Assembly (NCBI RefSeq): GCF_035539115.1
Contig: NZ_DATLJA010000029.1
Span: 62,001 to 126,000, forward strand
Direction: 5' to 3'
Source: Desulfitobacterium_A sp035539115
GTDB taxonomy: Bacteria; Bacillota; Desulfitobacteriia; Desulfitobacteriales; Desulfitobacteriaceae
Length of the DNA stretch: 64,000 nucleotides
A model generated the notes under the pieces. The model was given only the letters and a program-made list of their open reading frames with translations, was not told where the DNA came from and did not search any database. A program made the translations under genes and the position numbers. Positions within the stretch are counted from its first letter, which is position 1; each line of letters starts with the position of its first letter. Positions 8,801-17,243 of the stretch are shown piece by piece.

Positions 8801-9452
8801 TCTCATCCTGAAAGATCTGATTCTCAATAAGAAGTACCTTGGATATGTGCTTGTTTATGGAATTTTCTTGTTAATCGCCTTTCAAGCTTTACCAGGAGGA
8901 CAATTTATTGCTATCACTGTAGGCATCGGCTATATATTAATGATTAACGCTACAGCTTATGATGATAAGAACAATTTCGAAATTATCTTAAACAGTCTCC
9001 CCATTTCTCGATCCAAAATAGTCTATGCGAAATATTTAAGTATTTTGCTCTACACAGCTTTGGCGATTGTATCCTATCTACTGGCTGCTTTCATCATTCA
9101 AATCTTCCATTTAGCGATTTATGTATCACCTTTAACGCCGCTGGGCGTGATCAACGCGCTTTTTACCCTCGGCCTGATGTCTGGAGTATATTATCCTCTC
9201 TATTTTAAAATAGGCTATCTGAAATCCAATCTTATTAGGACTTTAGTTTTTATGCTGTTCTTCTTTGCACCCCTGTTTTTGAGCGGGTATCTACAAAGCA
9301 AGCCCAAAAATCCCTTGCTTCGAAGCCTGTTGGAAACTATCAATAGCCTTTCCTCAACTCAACTCAGCCTCATCTTTCTCTTTCTGACGATGATCTTCAT
9401 AGGTATATCTCTTGTCCTTTCTCTTCGCTTTTATGAGAGGCGCGAGTTCTGA
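8793..9452 (+). CDS. ABC-2 type permease
   Basis: A 219-residue membrane protein with about six hydrophobic segments. The conserved cytoplasmic stretch EIILNSLPISRSKIVYAKYL after the second segment is characteristic of ABC-2 permeases of the BcrB/YtrC-like class. It overlaps the ATPase gene by eight bases, so the two are translationally coupled. The paired genes probably export or sense a membrane-active compound; nothing in the sequence identifies it. Confidence 0.85.
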   Translation: MLNLILKDLILNKKYLGYVLVYGIFLLIAFQALPGGQFIAITVGIGYILMINATAYDDKNNFEIILNSLPISRSKIVYAKYLSILLYTALAIVSYLLAAFIIQIFHLAIYVSPLTPLGVINALFTLGLMSGVYYPLYFKIGYLKSNLIRTLVFMLFFFAPLFLSGYLQSKPKNPLLRSLLETINSLSSTQLSLIFLFLTMIFIGISLVLSLRFYERREF

Positions 9453-9517
9453 GCATGTCTGGAACTGAAGTTTGTTGTGTCTTTTAGAAAAATTTGAATA
9501 ATGTGTACTTATAAACT

Positions 9518-9547
9518 AAAGGCAGCTTCGTCTAAGAAACTGCCTTT
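9518..9547. terminator. Bidirectional terminator between convergent genes
   Basis: AAAGGCAG and CTGCCTTT form a perfect 8-base stem with a 14-base loop, between the plus-strand permease gene and the minus-strand unknown gene. The T runs on both sides are short. Confidence 0.55.
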
Positions 9548-9584
9548 GCTACTATTACTCGGTTATTGAACTTCTTTTACCCTT

Positions 9585-10337
9585 TTATTTTACGGCCGGC
9601 TCACCTTTGAGAGATTTGATCAGGTCTAAAGCGTCTTTTATAGTCGCTTCCTCACCCTCCAGCACAAGGGTTATAGCACCTTCAGACCCATTGACTCCGC
9701 CTGCAGCAATGCACTTGGCCTGAACAGGGAAGAGGGTCTCTAAGGCTGTTATTTCCGTAACCACGGTCGCGCCAAGCATGGGCACTAGTCCCACCTTATC
9801 GCCAATAGCTTCGTCAGGACGATGTCCCGCCATAAACTCGACAGCTTCACGGACATCCGGAACGAGCTTTTCTAAGCCTATCGGTACGATTAGCTCAATT
9901 CCGCGAACATTGAGTGGACCCGCTGCAGCACCTATTGTTCCACCCGTGAGATTAGAAGCTGCGACAGCTGCCAAGCCTGTATGATCCACAGCATTTCCAC
10001 CTTTGACGAAAACATCTCCCGGTTCTAATTTGGCGAGATAATCTTTCCAATGAACTTCTGCTCCAAGAGCTTTACCTTTGGTAATGATAAAAGGATGAAT
10101 GCGGGTATTCTCTACGCTAACCCCAGTTTTTCCTTCGGTAATAATACCTACCGTATAAGCACTTTTAACCTCGATTGTAATCCCTAGGATTTCCTCCGCC
10201 AGAAAGGCATTAGTCGTTCCTCCGGCTAGGACAATTGTATGTTCTGCTAATGCCTTTTGCATAACAGGTAGAGCTTTAACCCCCTTTGCGATTAAACGTT
10301 TAGATTCACTCGAAGTAAGTGTAATTTGTGCTCTCAT
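9585..10337 (-). CDS. Conserved protein of unknown function
   Basis: A 250-residue soluble protein that I do not recognise by name. It is an alpha/beta protein with several glycine turns: VLAGGTTNAFLAEEIL near residue 40, GDVFVKGGNAVDHTGLAAVAAS near 105, and TGGTIGAAAGPLNVRGIE near 130. The GGTTNAF turn recalls the sugar-phosphate-isomerase-like fold of ribose-5-phosphate isomerase and DeoR C-terminal domains, but that is a weak impression. The ATG at 10337 has GGAGG eight bases upstream; a TTG one codon earlier is possible. It is monocistronic, convergent with the ABC permease gene. Confidence 0.75.
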   Translation of the reverse strand: MRAQITLTSSESKRLIAKGVKALPVMQKALAEHTIVLAGGTTNAFLAEEILGITIEVKSAYTVGIITEGKTGVSVENTRIHPFIITKGKALGAEVHWKDYLAKLEPGDVFVKGGNAVDHTGLAAVAASNLTGGTIGAAAGPLNVRGIELIVPIGLEKLVPDVREAVEFMAGHRPDEAIGDKVGLVPMLGATVVTEITALETLFPVQAKCIAAGGVNGSEGAITLVLEGEEATIKDALDLIKSLKGEPAVK

Positions 10338-10608
10338 CAAAATTCCTCCATTATCTTTAATATTTTATTACCTTTAAGATCTCAGCTGATCCAGCTTAAT
10401 TTATCTGACTCATCAAACCATCTCATGCTTATTCATATTTTAGAACGATCTGTTCCAAACGTCAAAAAGGTTCTGGAAAAAGTCGAAAATCGAATTTGGT
10501 AGCAATAAACCATTACAGGAATTTTTTAGTAACAATTAATCCCTCTTTAACATAATTTAAACTAGGTAAAACCCCATACTAAGAATTAAATCACGGGAGG
10601 GAAATATT

Positions 10609-10719
10609 ATGGCACTTGGTGGAGCAGTTGTTGACGGATGTGGACCAAACTTCTTACCAGGAATTGCAGTAGTTGTTGTGATTATCCTTTTGCTCATCGC
10701 AATGGGAATCGTCTTCTAA
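10609..10719 (+). CDS. Small hydrophobic Gly-rich peptide (36 aa), first of a tandem pair
   Basis: The product is 36 residues: a short polar Gly-rich head with one Cys (GGAVVDGCGPNF) and one membrane-spanning hydrophobic tail ending in MGIVF. GGGAGGG lies about eight bases before the ATG. The design resembles the YjcZ/small sporulation peptides of Firmicutes, which are inserted in spore membranes, but there is no diagnostic match. A second peptide of the same design follows 39 bases later, and a terminator ends the unit, which argues strongly that both are real genes. Confidence 0.72.
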   Translation: MALGGAVVDGCGPNFLPGIAVVVVIILLLIAMGIVF

Positions 10720-10758
10720 TTTCGCATAGGTTTGCTAAAAAACGGAGGGAGGATCATT

Positions 10759-10860
10759 ATGTACGGATATGGATGTGGCGCACCGCTTGGAGGATTTGTA
10801 GGAGTTGGGATTATTGCCATAGCGATTCTCATCCTGATTGCCCTCGGCGTAATCTTCTAA
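10759..10860 (+). CDS. Small hydrophobic Gly-rich peptide (33 aa), second of a tandem pair
   Basis: The product is 33 residues, with a head MYGYGCGAPLGG carrying one Cys and one hydrophobic segment ending in LGVIF, like its neighbour's MGIVF. GGAGGGAGG precedes the ATG. The two genes look like a tandem duplication that has diverged. A YjcZ-like sporulation role is a guess from size and composition. Confidence 0.72.
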   Translation: MYGYGCGAPLGGFVGVGIIAIAILILIALGVIF

Positions 10861-10883
10861 AAAAGTTGAGCTTAAATTAAACA

Positions 10884-10920
10884 AGAGGGCGTCCTGATTT
10901 ACGGGGCGCTCTCTTTTAAT
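10884..10920 (+). terminator. Rho-independent terminator after the peptide pair
   Basis: An 11-base stem AGAGGGCGTCC / GGGGCGCTCTC with two G-U pairs, followed by TTTTAAT. Confidence 0.8.
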
Positions 10921-11341
10921 CTTAATTTCTATGTTGCGGTCTTACAAAAGACCGTTTATGTTCAATATTGAAAAAGAAGGAAGTTAGACTATTGTTTTTG
11001 AGTTACACCTATCAGGCGAAAATACGTCTTATTTTCGTTCTTAATCTCAATATTCGAATGTTATCTCCATTATACATCTCCATTCCCGTATTTTCACATT
11101 TCAGCTCTCTAATCCATTTCTTTTTTCCCTTTATACCTAGTCCTTCGTAGGGCTTGACTAGAGCTTAAGTCCCTTGCAATCAAGGACTTCATCACGAAAT
11201 ATTTAGGTCTTCTTCTACTTCCAAACGTGACCTATGCTTCATGTTTAAAAAAGTTGAAAGATATATAATTAAATCAGAAGAAGACTTAATTGAGATTAAT
11301 TTATACATAATAAATCAAAAATGAAGGGATTGGTGTTTTCT
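10921..11341. other. Intergenic region upstream of the Flp pilin gene
   Basis: About 420 bases without a supported gene. It contains an imperfect hairpin AAGTCCCTTG CAAT CAAGGACTT near 11168-11190 and a TATAAT-like box near 11263 in an AT-rich stretch that may be the pilin promoter, without a convincing -35. I looked for a cyclic-di-GMP riboswitch, common before pilus genes in Clostridia, and found none. Confidence 0.45.
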
Positions 11342-11506
11342 ATGAAAAATAAATTGATGGGGCTTTTGAAAGACGATGCAGGTCAAGCCATGACTGAATA
11401 TGGGTTAATTATCGCGTTGGTTGCTGTGGTAGTGATTGCTGCAGTTGCACTTATTGGTACCAACCTTAACGGCATATTTGGTAAAGTTTCCGAAAAACTT
11501 CAGTAG
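11342..11506 (+). CDS. flp: Flp/Fap-type pilin prepilin
   Basis: The structural subunit of the Tad pilus, 54 residues from the ATG at 11342. It shows the Flp signature: a short basic leader, DDAGQAMTEYGLIIALVAVV with the conserved Glu-Tyr after the processing site, then one hydrophobic helix and a short tail. The prepilin peptidase encoded downstream would cut after the Gly of DAGQ. Another ATG at 11321 is in frame but has no ribosome site, while AAGGGA lies before 11342 at a somewhat long distance. It is separated from the assembly genes by 340 bases, so pilin may be made from its own strong transcript. Confidence 0.93.
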   Translation: MKNKLMGLLKDDAGQAMTEYGLIIALVAVVVIAAVALIGTNLNGIFGKVSEKLQ

Positions 11507-11796
11507 AGTTGCTTTAAAACTCCATTTAAATTTGTCATTGAAAAATCTAGTCTTTCCAATGTTACTCAAATTTACTTTATTGGTTTATACACCCAGATTA
11601 TTCATCCCGCCAGGTCCAAAGGAGCATTGACCCAAGAGGTAGTCCTTTTCCACATTTTTACTCGATTTGTTATTACTGGTGTTTGACTTTTTTCCTAATA
11701 CTTTTATGCAACGCTACTGGCTAAACTTACTACTACTCCCTAAAGCTTAACTTTTAAATTTTCTTTGCTACATGAGTATATTCACTAAATACCTTG
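11507..11796. other. Intergenic region between pilin and prepilin peptidase genes
   Basis: About 290 bases with no coding signal I can support. No terminator with a T run is seen right after the pilin gene. The regulatory hairpin of the next entry lies at its 3' end. Confidence 0.4.
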
Positions 11797-11861
11797 AACG
11801 ACCCTACTGTCCTACAGTAGGGTCGTTTCCCTCAAGGAGGACAATGTGATGGGCCCTACTG
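11797..11861 (+). promoter_or_regulatory. Perfect hairpin with possible alternative pairing around the tadV ribosome site
   Basis: AACGACCCTACTGT and ACAGTAGGGTCGTT (11797-11810 and 11814-11827) form a perfect 14-base stem with a 3-base loop. Its 3' arm contains CAGTAGGG (11815-11822), which is also fully complementary to CCCTACTG at 11854-11861, inside codons 2-5 of tadV. That second pairing would place the AAGGAGG site (11834-11840) and the ATG in the loop. The sequence facts are direct; a translational switch is inferred. Confidence 0.5.
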
Positions 11862-12367
11862 AAGTTGCCTTAGGTTTCACTCTAAGTATCGCTGCTTTCA
11901 CAGACTGGCGGGAACGCCGAATTTATAATAAGCTTCTCGGACCTTCCTTCCTGGTGGCTCTATTCCTGCAAACCTATTTTAAGGGCTGGGCAGGATTGAG
12001 AGAAAGTCTGATTGGAGCCCTAATTGGGTTTGCCATCTTGCTGATTCCCTATTTTCTAGGGGGGATGGGAGCGGGGGATGTTAAGTTACTTGCCGTCATC
12101 GGTGCCTTCGGCGGAGCCCGCTTTGTCATCATCAGCTTTCTTTACGGAGCGATTATTGGTGGTTTCATTTCGACAATCCTGCTCGTTCACCGTGGGGCAC
12201 TTTGGGTAACCCTCAAACGTTTCCTCCTCTTACTTCCTTTCCTAACTAAACCGGAAAACTTAAGTGAGGATATGCGGAATGCTCAGAAGGAAAATTTTCC
12301 GTATGGAATCGCCATAGCTTTGGGTACCGTTCTTGCTATGTTCGTACCTTTTCAAGGAGGATTTTGA
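11849..12367 (+). CDS. tadV: Prepilin peptidase, TadV/CpaA (A24 family)
   Basis: A membrane aspartic protease of 172 residues that removes the leader of Flp prepilin. The two catalytic aspartates are visible in FTDWRERRIYN near residue 20 and GGMGAGDVKLLA near residue 75, the GxGD motif. About six hydrophobic segments are present and there is no N-terminal methylase domain, as usual for TadV. The ATG at 11849 is eight bases from AAGGAGG; a GTG one codon earlier is possible. It is the first gene of the assembly operon, and the next gene starts one base after its stop. Confidence 0.92.
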   Translation: MGPTEVALGFTLSIAAFTDWRERRIYNKLLGPSFLVALFLQTYFKGWAGLRESLIGALIGFAILLIPYFLGGMGAGDVKLLAVIGAFGGARFVIISFLYGAIIGGFISTILLVHRGALWVTLKRFLLLLPFLTKPENLSEDMRNAQKENFPYGIAIALGTVLAMFVPFQGGF

Positions 12368-12368
12368 A

Positions 12369-12758
12369 ATGAAACTTCATCAAGAGGAACGAGGACAGGC
12401 CATGGTCGAAATGGCCCTGATCCTTCCTCTCTTTTTACTTCTCCTCTTTGGGATGATTGAAATGGGGCGGGTAGGCTACGCCTATGTTACGGTCAGTAAT
12501 GCCGCTCGTTCCGGGGTTCGAGTCGCTACCACCGGAGGAATGGATCAGGACATTCAAAACGCTGTAATCTTAGGCGCCCCCACCTTAAATCAGGCTGAAC
12601 TAACAATTATAATTACCCCGACTCAGATTGACCGACAATCGGGGCAAAGTGTCCAAGTTCAAGTCACATATCCTGTACACCTCATTGTCCCCTTGATTAG
12701 CAACATTCTTCCTAATCCTTTCGTGGTTAGTTCGATTCTAAGCATGCGTGTTGAATAG
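12369..12758 (+). CDS. tadE: TadE-like minor pseudopilin
   Basis: A 129-residue TadE-like protein. The N-terminus RGQAMVEMALILPLFLLLLF carries the prepilin-like Gly-Gln cut site and the hydrophobic helix of the family. The following GMIEMGRVGYAYVTVSNAARSG is typical of TadE. The start at 12369 has AAGGAGG eight bases upstream, in the end of tadV. The body is a small extracytoplasmic domain. It sits between the peptidase and TadG genes, as expected in a tad operon. Confidence 0.9.
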   Translation: MKLHQEERGQAMVEMALILPLFLLLLFGMIEMGRVGYAYVTVSNAARSGVRVATTGGMDQDIQNAVILGAPTLNQAELTIIITPTQIDRQSGQSVQVQVTYPVHLIVPLISNILPNPFVVSSILSMRVE

Positions 12759-12774
12759 AACGGAGGAGAAACGC

Positions 12775-13827
12775 ATGGCTATATGGACAAGAATAAAGTT
12801 TTTTGATCTGAAATTTATCAAGAGGGCAAAGACGTTACTTAAAACTCCGGGATCGCAAACTCCAGAGCGTAAGATCAACCCATCTGAGCGAGGAAGTATT
12901 GCAGTTATATTCGCTTTAGCGATGGTCGTCTTATTAGGAAGCTGTGCTATAGTGGTCGACATTGGGTTGCTCTATGTTCAAAAAGCCAAACTCCAAAATA
13001 CGGTTGATTCTGCTGCTTTAGCTGGGGTTCAGGAACTCCCGGGTGACACAAGTAAAGCTACTGATGTCGCCAAAGCCTATGCCTTGCAAAACGGTACTGA
13101 AAATATAACAACTCGCTTCGAAGCCAATAATTTTAAAATAATTATTTCAGCTCAAAAGACTGTACCTACTTATTTCGCTAAAATCTGGGGAATCAACTCC
13201 GAGCAAATATCCGCTACCGCCCGAGCAATGATGCTACCCCCGACCTCAATGTCTGGGGCTGTTCCCTTGAGCGTTCAGGAGCAGAACTTTGAGTACGGGG
13301 CTCTCTATACCTTAAAGTCTGGATCAAGTGACCAACCCGGTCCGTACAGCGGTTGGTTCGGAGCATTAAGGCTCAGTGGTAGTGGCGCCAAAACGTACGA
13401 AACTGATCTGGCTTATGGTTATCAGGGAACCTTGAGCTTCGGCCAGATTGTCGATGTAGAACCTGGTAATATGAGCGGGCCAACTCAGAAGGGCATTGAA
13501 ACACGATTTGCTCAGGATCAAAGAGTCCCCCGGAATACGTTTGCTGACTATGGCCGTAATGCTCCAGAGATCATCTATGTTCCGATTGTCCACCTTCTTG
13601 ATGCCAACAAGCAAGTGCAAATCGTTGGATTTGCAGCCTTTTTCCTGGAAGGAATTCCGGGTAACGGCAATGATTCTATTATTACAGGCCGCTTTATCAA
13701 AACTCTAATTCCCGGCAACAAAACAGAGTGGAGTCTAACGGATCTTTTAAAAAAAGAAAATGATATAAGCGCTGGGATATCAACTGATGCTTTCGGTCTC
13801 TATACCCCTAAGCTCGTCGCACAATGA
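12775..13827 (+). CDS. tadG: TadG-like Flp pilus assembly protein
   Basis: A 350-residue protein. After a basic N-terminus of about 40 residues comes ERGSIAVIFALAMVVLLGS, a hydrophobic anchor of the TadG/TadE type, then CAIVVDIGLLYVQKAKLQNTVDSAALAG, the conserved segment of the TadG N-terminal domain (PF13400). The rest is a large exported region rich in Gly, Ser and Thr, without the von Willebrand domain often found in Proteobacterial TadG. GGAGG lies eight bases before ATG 12775, and the upstream gene ends 16 bases earlier. Confidence 0.88.
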   Translation: MAIWTRIKFFDLKFIKRAKTLLKTPGSQTPERKINPSERGSIAVIFALAMVVLLGSCAIVVDIGLLYVQKAKLQNTVDSAALAGVQELPGDTSKATDVAKAYALQNGTENITTRFEANNFKIIISAQKTVPTYFAKIWGINSEQISATARAMMLPPTSMSGAVPLSVQEQNFEYGALYTLKSGSSDQPGPYSGWFGALRLSGSGAKTYETDLAYGYQGTLSFGQIVDVEPGNMSGPTQKGIETRFAQDQRVPRNTFADYGRNAPEIIYVPIVHLLDANKQVQIVGFAAFFLEGIPGNGNDSIITGRFIKTLIPGNKTEWSLTDLLKKENDISAGISTDAFGLYTPKLVAQ

Positions 13828-13872
13828 GTAAGCCTCTACGGGCAATCGAAACTGGTTTGGAGTGAATAATTG

Positions 13873-14607
13873 ATGCAAAGAAAAGGCTTCTTGATTCTCG
13901 CCTTAATTTGTGGCCTGATCGCAGCTGGCTCAACTTATATTTTCTTAAGCGGTACGCAACGCAGCCCTCAGATAAGCCTAAAGCCGCTGGTCATCGCCAA
14001 AGGCAATATTCCAGCACGTTCGGTCATAAAAGCAGAACAACTCACGACCAAAGATATTCCAAATGAAGCTTATCCCGTTGGTGGTGCTTCTTCCATCCAA
14101 AGTGTGGTTGGCTCTGTTGCCTTGGTCAATTTAACGTCAGGTGATTCCATCGTTAATTCTGTCATTGAGCACCCCACAAGTAATGATAATAATTCCGCCG
14201 CTTCCAGTGCGCTCACAGTACCTGACGGAAAGCGTGCGGTAGCCATCCCCATTGGGCTTGTCAGCGGGGTAGGGTTTATGGTTAAACCCGGAGACCATGT
14301 GGATATTCTCGTGACGATGGAGGTTAAAGACTCCTCTGGGAACTCCCAAACCGTTACCACTTTAGCCGCCCAAGATGCTCTGGTCTTGAGCAACGGTGAG
14401 AGCTCAGTTTCTGATAAAACGAAGGTTGAAGCGAAATCCTATACTCTTGCCCTCACTGTACCTCAAGCGATGGTCATAACCTTAGGGAGCGAAAAGGGAA
14501 GTCTCCGTTTATTATTAAGAAATCCAGCCAATACCGATCAGCAAGTGGATGCGCCATTTACAGCGAGCCAGTTTCTGGATCCCAATTACTTCAATCGTTA
14601 TAAATAA
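13873..14607 (+). CDS. cpaB: CpaB/RcpC pilus assembly protein (SAF domain)
   Basis: A 244-residue protein with an N-terminal membrane anchor (FLILALICGLIAAGSTYIF), then a SAF domain starting at VIAKGNIPARSVIKAEQL (residues about 40-60) and the RcpC-type extension with PDGKRAVAIP and VKPGDHVDILVTM. In diderms CpaB helps the outer-membrane secretin; here, with no secretin in the locus, it probably acts at the wall-facing side. The ATG at 13873 is used, with GGAG about ten bases upstream; a TTG directly before it is the alternative. Confidence 0.9.
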   Translation: MQRKGFLILALICGLIAAGSTYIFLSGTQRSPQISLKPLVIAKGNIPARSVIKAEQLTTKDIPNEAYPVGGASSIQSVVGSVALVNLTSGDSIVNSVIEHPTSNDNNSAASSALTVPDGKRAVAIPIGLVSGVGFMVKPGDHVDILVTMEVKDSSGNSQTVTTLAAQDALVLSNGESSVSDKTKVEAKSYTLALTVPQAMVITLGSEKGSLRLLLRNPANTDQQVDAPFTASQFLDPNYFNRYK

Positions 14608-14621
14608 AGGAGGACTAGGAA

Positions 14622-15860
14622 ATGAAACGCATAAGCGTTCTCATCGTCGATGATATCAACGAAACCCGTGAAAGCGTCAGACGCCTCCTGGAATTTGAAA
14701 CTGATATCGAAGTAATCGGAGAAGCAGGTACCGGCTCTGAGGCCTTGCGTCTCTCGGAAAGCTTACATCCCGATATCGTACTCATGGATATCAATATGCC
14801 AGATATGAATGGAATTCGGGCAACTGAACTTCTCGCTCTTCGGGTTCCGAACTGTTCGGTCATCATGATGTCGGTTCAAGGGGAACAAGACTATCTCCGA
14901 AGTGCTATGATGGCGGGAGCCCGAGAATATATCGTCAAACCTTTCACTGGGAGTGAATTGACAAGCACTATTGCCAGAGTCTATGAGATTGAAAGCCGTA
15001 AACGCGAGGCCTTAGGGGAGCAACCTGAACTACCGGCAGCCACTGACAAAACCCGAATGGGTCAGATTATTTCCTTCTTCAGCACGAAGGGTGGAGTAGG
15101 CAAAACCAGCTTAGCCACAAATTTAGCCGTAGAGTTAGCTCGTTCTGGAAAGTATCGAGTGCTCCTGATCGATTTGAACTTACAATTTGGCGATGTGTGC
15201 GTCTTTTTAAATCTAGCACCTAAACGCAGTATTGCCGATTTAGCCCAATCTGGCTCTCTTCAGTACAGTGACATCAAGTCCTTTCTCTTAACCCACTCTT
15301 CAGGCCTCCAAGTGCTTGCTGCACCCACTCGCCCTGAATATGCTGATTTAGTCAGCGTCGAACAAATAGAACAAATTCTTAAAGAAGTTCAACCATATTT
15401 TGATTTTATTATCTGTGATACCGTGAGCCGGTTTGAAGAAATTAGCCTGCTTAGCCTCGACTTAGCAGAAAAAATCTTTCTGATTGCCGGTATGGATGTC
15501 CCAGCCCTTAAAAATACGAAGCTCAGCTTGGAGACCATGGAAGGTCTCAATTATCTCGATAAAATAAGCCTCATTTTAAATCGGTCAGGCAAAGAAATGG
15601 GACTCGAACGTCAGGATGTGGAGAAAGCGCTGAATATCAAAGTTGACTTTGATATACCGAGCGATGGTAATACCCTGCTTCCTGCGCTTAACCAAGGTAT
15701 TCCTTTTGTTATTTATCATCCGCAAAGCAAAGCAAGTGAGGGCATCCACATTATCGCCCAAACCTTAACCAAGCAATCCGTTCAACCGAAGGAAGCGCCC
15801 TCCGCTCACGATACTGGTCGTAAGAGTTTTCACCGATTTCGCCAGTTGTTTGGCTTGTAG
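14622..15860 (+). CDS. cpaE: CpaE/TadZ: receiver domain fused to MinD/ParA-type ATPase
   Basis: A 412-residue localisation ATPase of the Tad pilus. Residues 1-125 form a response-regulator receiver with D10/D11, phospho-acceptor D56 in LMDINMP, S84 and K106, all intact. Residues about 147-400 form a ParA/MinD ATPase with the deviant Walker A KGGVGKTS at 156-163 and LLIDLNLQFGD as the switch region. Many TadZ receivers have lost the aspartate; this one seems able to be phosphorylated, though no histidine kinase gene is adjacent. The C-terminal basic tail (GRKSFHRFRQLFGL) could be a membrane-targeting helix. GGAGG precedes the ATG. Confidence 0.92.
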   Translation: MKRISVLIVDDINETRESVRRLLEFETDIEVIGEAGTGSEALRLSESLHPDIVLMDINMPDMNGIRATELLALRVPNCSVIMMSVQGEQDYLRSAMMAGAREYIVKPFTGSELTSTIARVYEIESRKREALGEQPELPAATDKTRMGQIISFFSTKGGVGKTSLATNLAVELARSGKYRVLLIDLNLQFGDVCVFLNLAPKRSIADLAQSGSLQYSDIKSFLLTHSSGLQVLAAPTRPEYADLVSVEQIEQILKEVQPYFDFIICDTVSRFEEISLLSLDLAEKIFLIAGMDVPALKNTKLSLETMEGLNYLDKISLILNRSGKEMGLERQDVEKALNIKVDFDIPSDGNTLLPALNQGIPFVIYHPQSKASEGIHIIAQTLTKQSVQPKEAPSAHDTGRKSFHRFRQLFGL

Positions 15861-15871
15861 GAGGATTAGAC

Positions 15872-17224
15872 ATGTCCTTACTTAAACGTTTAGAAAAGGA
15901 AAAAAATATTTCGGAAGAACCTGTTCAGGAATTGCGTACCAATCGACCTATACAGCTTCTTGATCCCTGGAAAGATTTCAAAAATCAAGTTCATCATGAA
16001 GTTATTCAAACCTTGGATACTTCAGAAACGGAGAATCTAGAGGTTGAAACCCTTCGTCCAAAGGTTGAAGAAATCTTTGAAAAGAAAATAGAAGTTCAGG
16101 GAATTACAATCCCTCGGACTGACCGCCAACGACTCATTCAGCAGATTTTGGACGAAATTCTCGGATTTGGACCGATTACTCCACTATTGAATGATCCGGA
16201 TATCAATGAAATTATGGTCAACGGTCCGCACCAGATCTATGTTGAGCGTAAAGGAAAATTAGAATTGGTGCCAATCACTTTTTATGATGATCAACACGTT
16301 TTGCATATTATCGAAAAAATCGTAGCGCCACTCGGACGAAGAATTGATGAAAGCCAACCAATGGTTGATGCTCGTCTTCCTGATGGTTCACGGGTTAATG
16401 CAATTATTCCACCACTCGCTCTGAATGGCCCGACGCTAACGATCCGTAAATTTGCCAAAGACCCCTTTAAGGTAGAAGACCTGATCCGTTTCGGCACCTT
16501 AACTGCGGAAATGGCTCTATTTCTCGAAGTCTGTGTTAATTCACGTCTTAATATTATCGTCTCAGGAGGAACCGGCTCCGGTAAAACGACCACCCTCGGT
16601 GTGCTCTCTAGTTATATTCCCGAAGATGAACGGATTATTACCATCGAAGATGCTGCTGAATTGCAGCTCCGCCAAGCCCATGTCGTCACCTTGGAAACTC
16701 GTCCGCCCAATATTGAAGGCAAAGGGGCCATAACCATTCGTGACCTTGTCCGCAATTCCTTGCGGATGAGACCAGAGCGGATCATCGTTGGCGAGGTAAG
16801 AAGCGGGGAAGCTCTAGATATGCTTCAGGCCATGAATACGGGGCATGATGGCTCACTCACCACTGGACATGCTAATACCCCTCGGGACATGCTTTCTCGT
16901 CTTGAAACGATGGTCCTGATGGCAGGTATGGACCTTCCCGTGCGCGCAATCAGGGAACAGATATCCAGTGCCCTTGACGTTATCGTCCAGCAAAGCCGTC
17001 TGCGTGATGGCACCCGCCGTGTGACCCATATTACCGAGGTTCTGGGAATGGAGGGAGATGTCATCGTTCTCCAGGACATTTTCCGTTTTGAGCAGACCGG
17101 TATCGACAAACAAGGGAAGGTTCTTGGGTATTTCCGAGCAACGGGCATTCGCCCACATTTCATGGAAAAATTATTATCAGCTGGACAGTCTCTACCGGAA
17201 AATCTTTTTAGTAATGAAGGATAA
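15872..17224 (+). CDS. cpaF: CpaF/TadA secretion ATPase
   Basis: The 450-residue hexameric ATPase that powers pilus assembly. Visible parts are the N-terminal helical domain, DPDINEIMVNGPHQIYVER, the Walker A GGTGSGKTTTL, the Asp box ITIEDAAELQL, Walker B-region RPERIIVGEVRSGEA and the His box TTGHANTPRDMLSRLETM. These are diagnostic of the type II/IV secretion ATPase family, CpaF subgroup. AGGAGG stands seven bases before ATG, and the gene follows cpaE by 11 bases. Together with TadB and TadC it forms the inner membrane motor. Confidence 0.95.
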   Translation: MSLLKRLEKEKNISEEPVQELRTNRPIQLLDPWKDFKNQVHHEVIQTLDTSETENLEVETLRPKVEEIFEKKIEVQGITIPRTDRQRLIQQILDEILGFGPITPLLNDPDINEIMVNGPHQIYVERKGKLELVPITFYDDQHVLHIIEKIVAPLGRRIDESQPMVDARLPDGSRVNAIIPPLALNGPTLTIRKFAKDPFKVEDLIRFGTLTAEMALFLEVCVNSRLNIIVSGGTGSGKTTTLGVLSSYIPEDERIITIEDAAELQLRQAHVVTLETRPPNIEGKGAITIRDLVRNSLRMRPERIIVGEVRSGEALDMLQAMNTGHDGSLTTGHANTPRDMLSRLETMVLMAGMDLPVRAIREQISSALDVIVQQSRLRDGTRRVTHITEVLGMEGDVIVLQDIFRFEQTGIDKQGKVLGYFRATGIRPHFMEKLLSAGQSLPENLFSNEG

Positions 17225-17243
17225 GCCTTGAGGAGGGAGCTCC

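Noticed and set aside
10921..11341. Cyclic-di-GMP riboswitch before the pilin gene
   Set aside because: The conserved GEMM core segments are absent on both strands.
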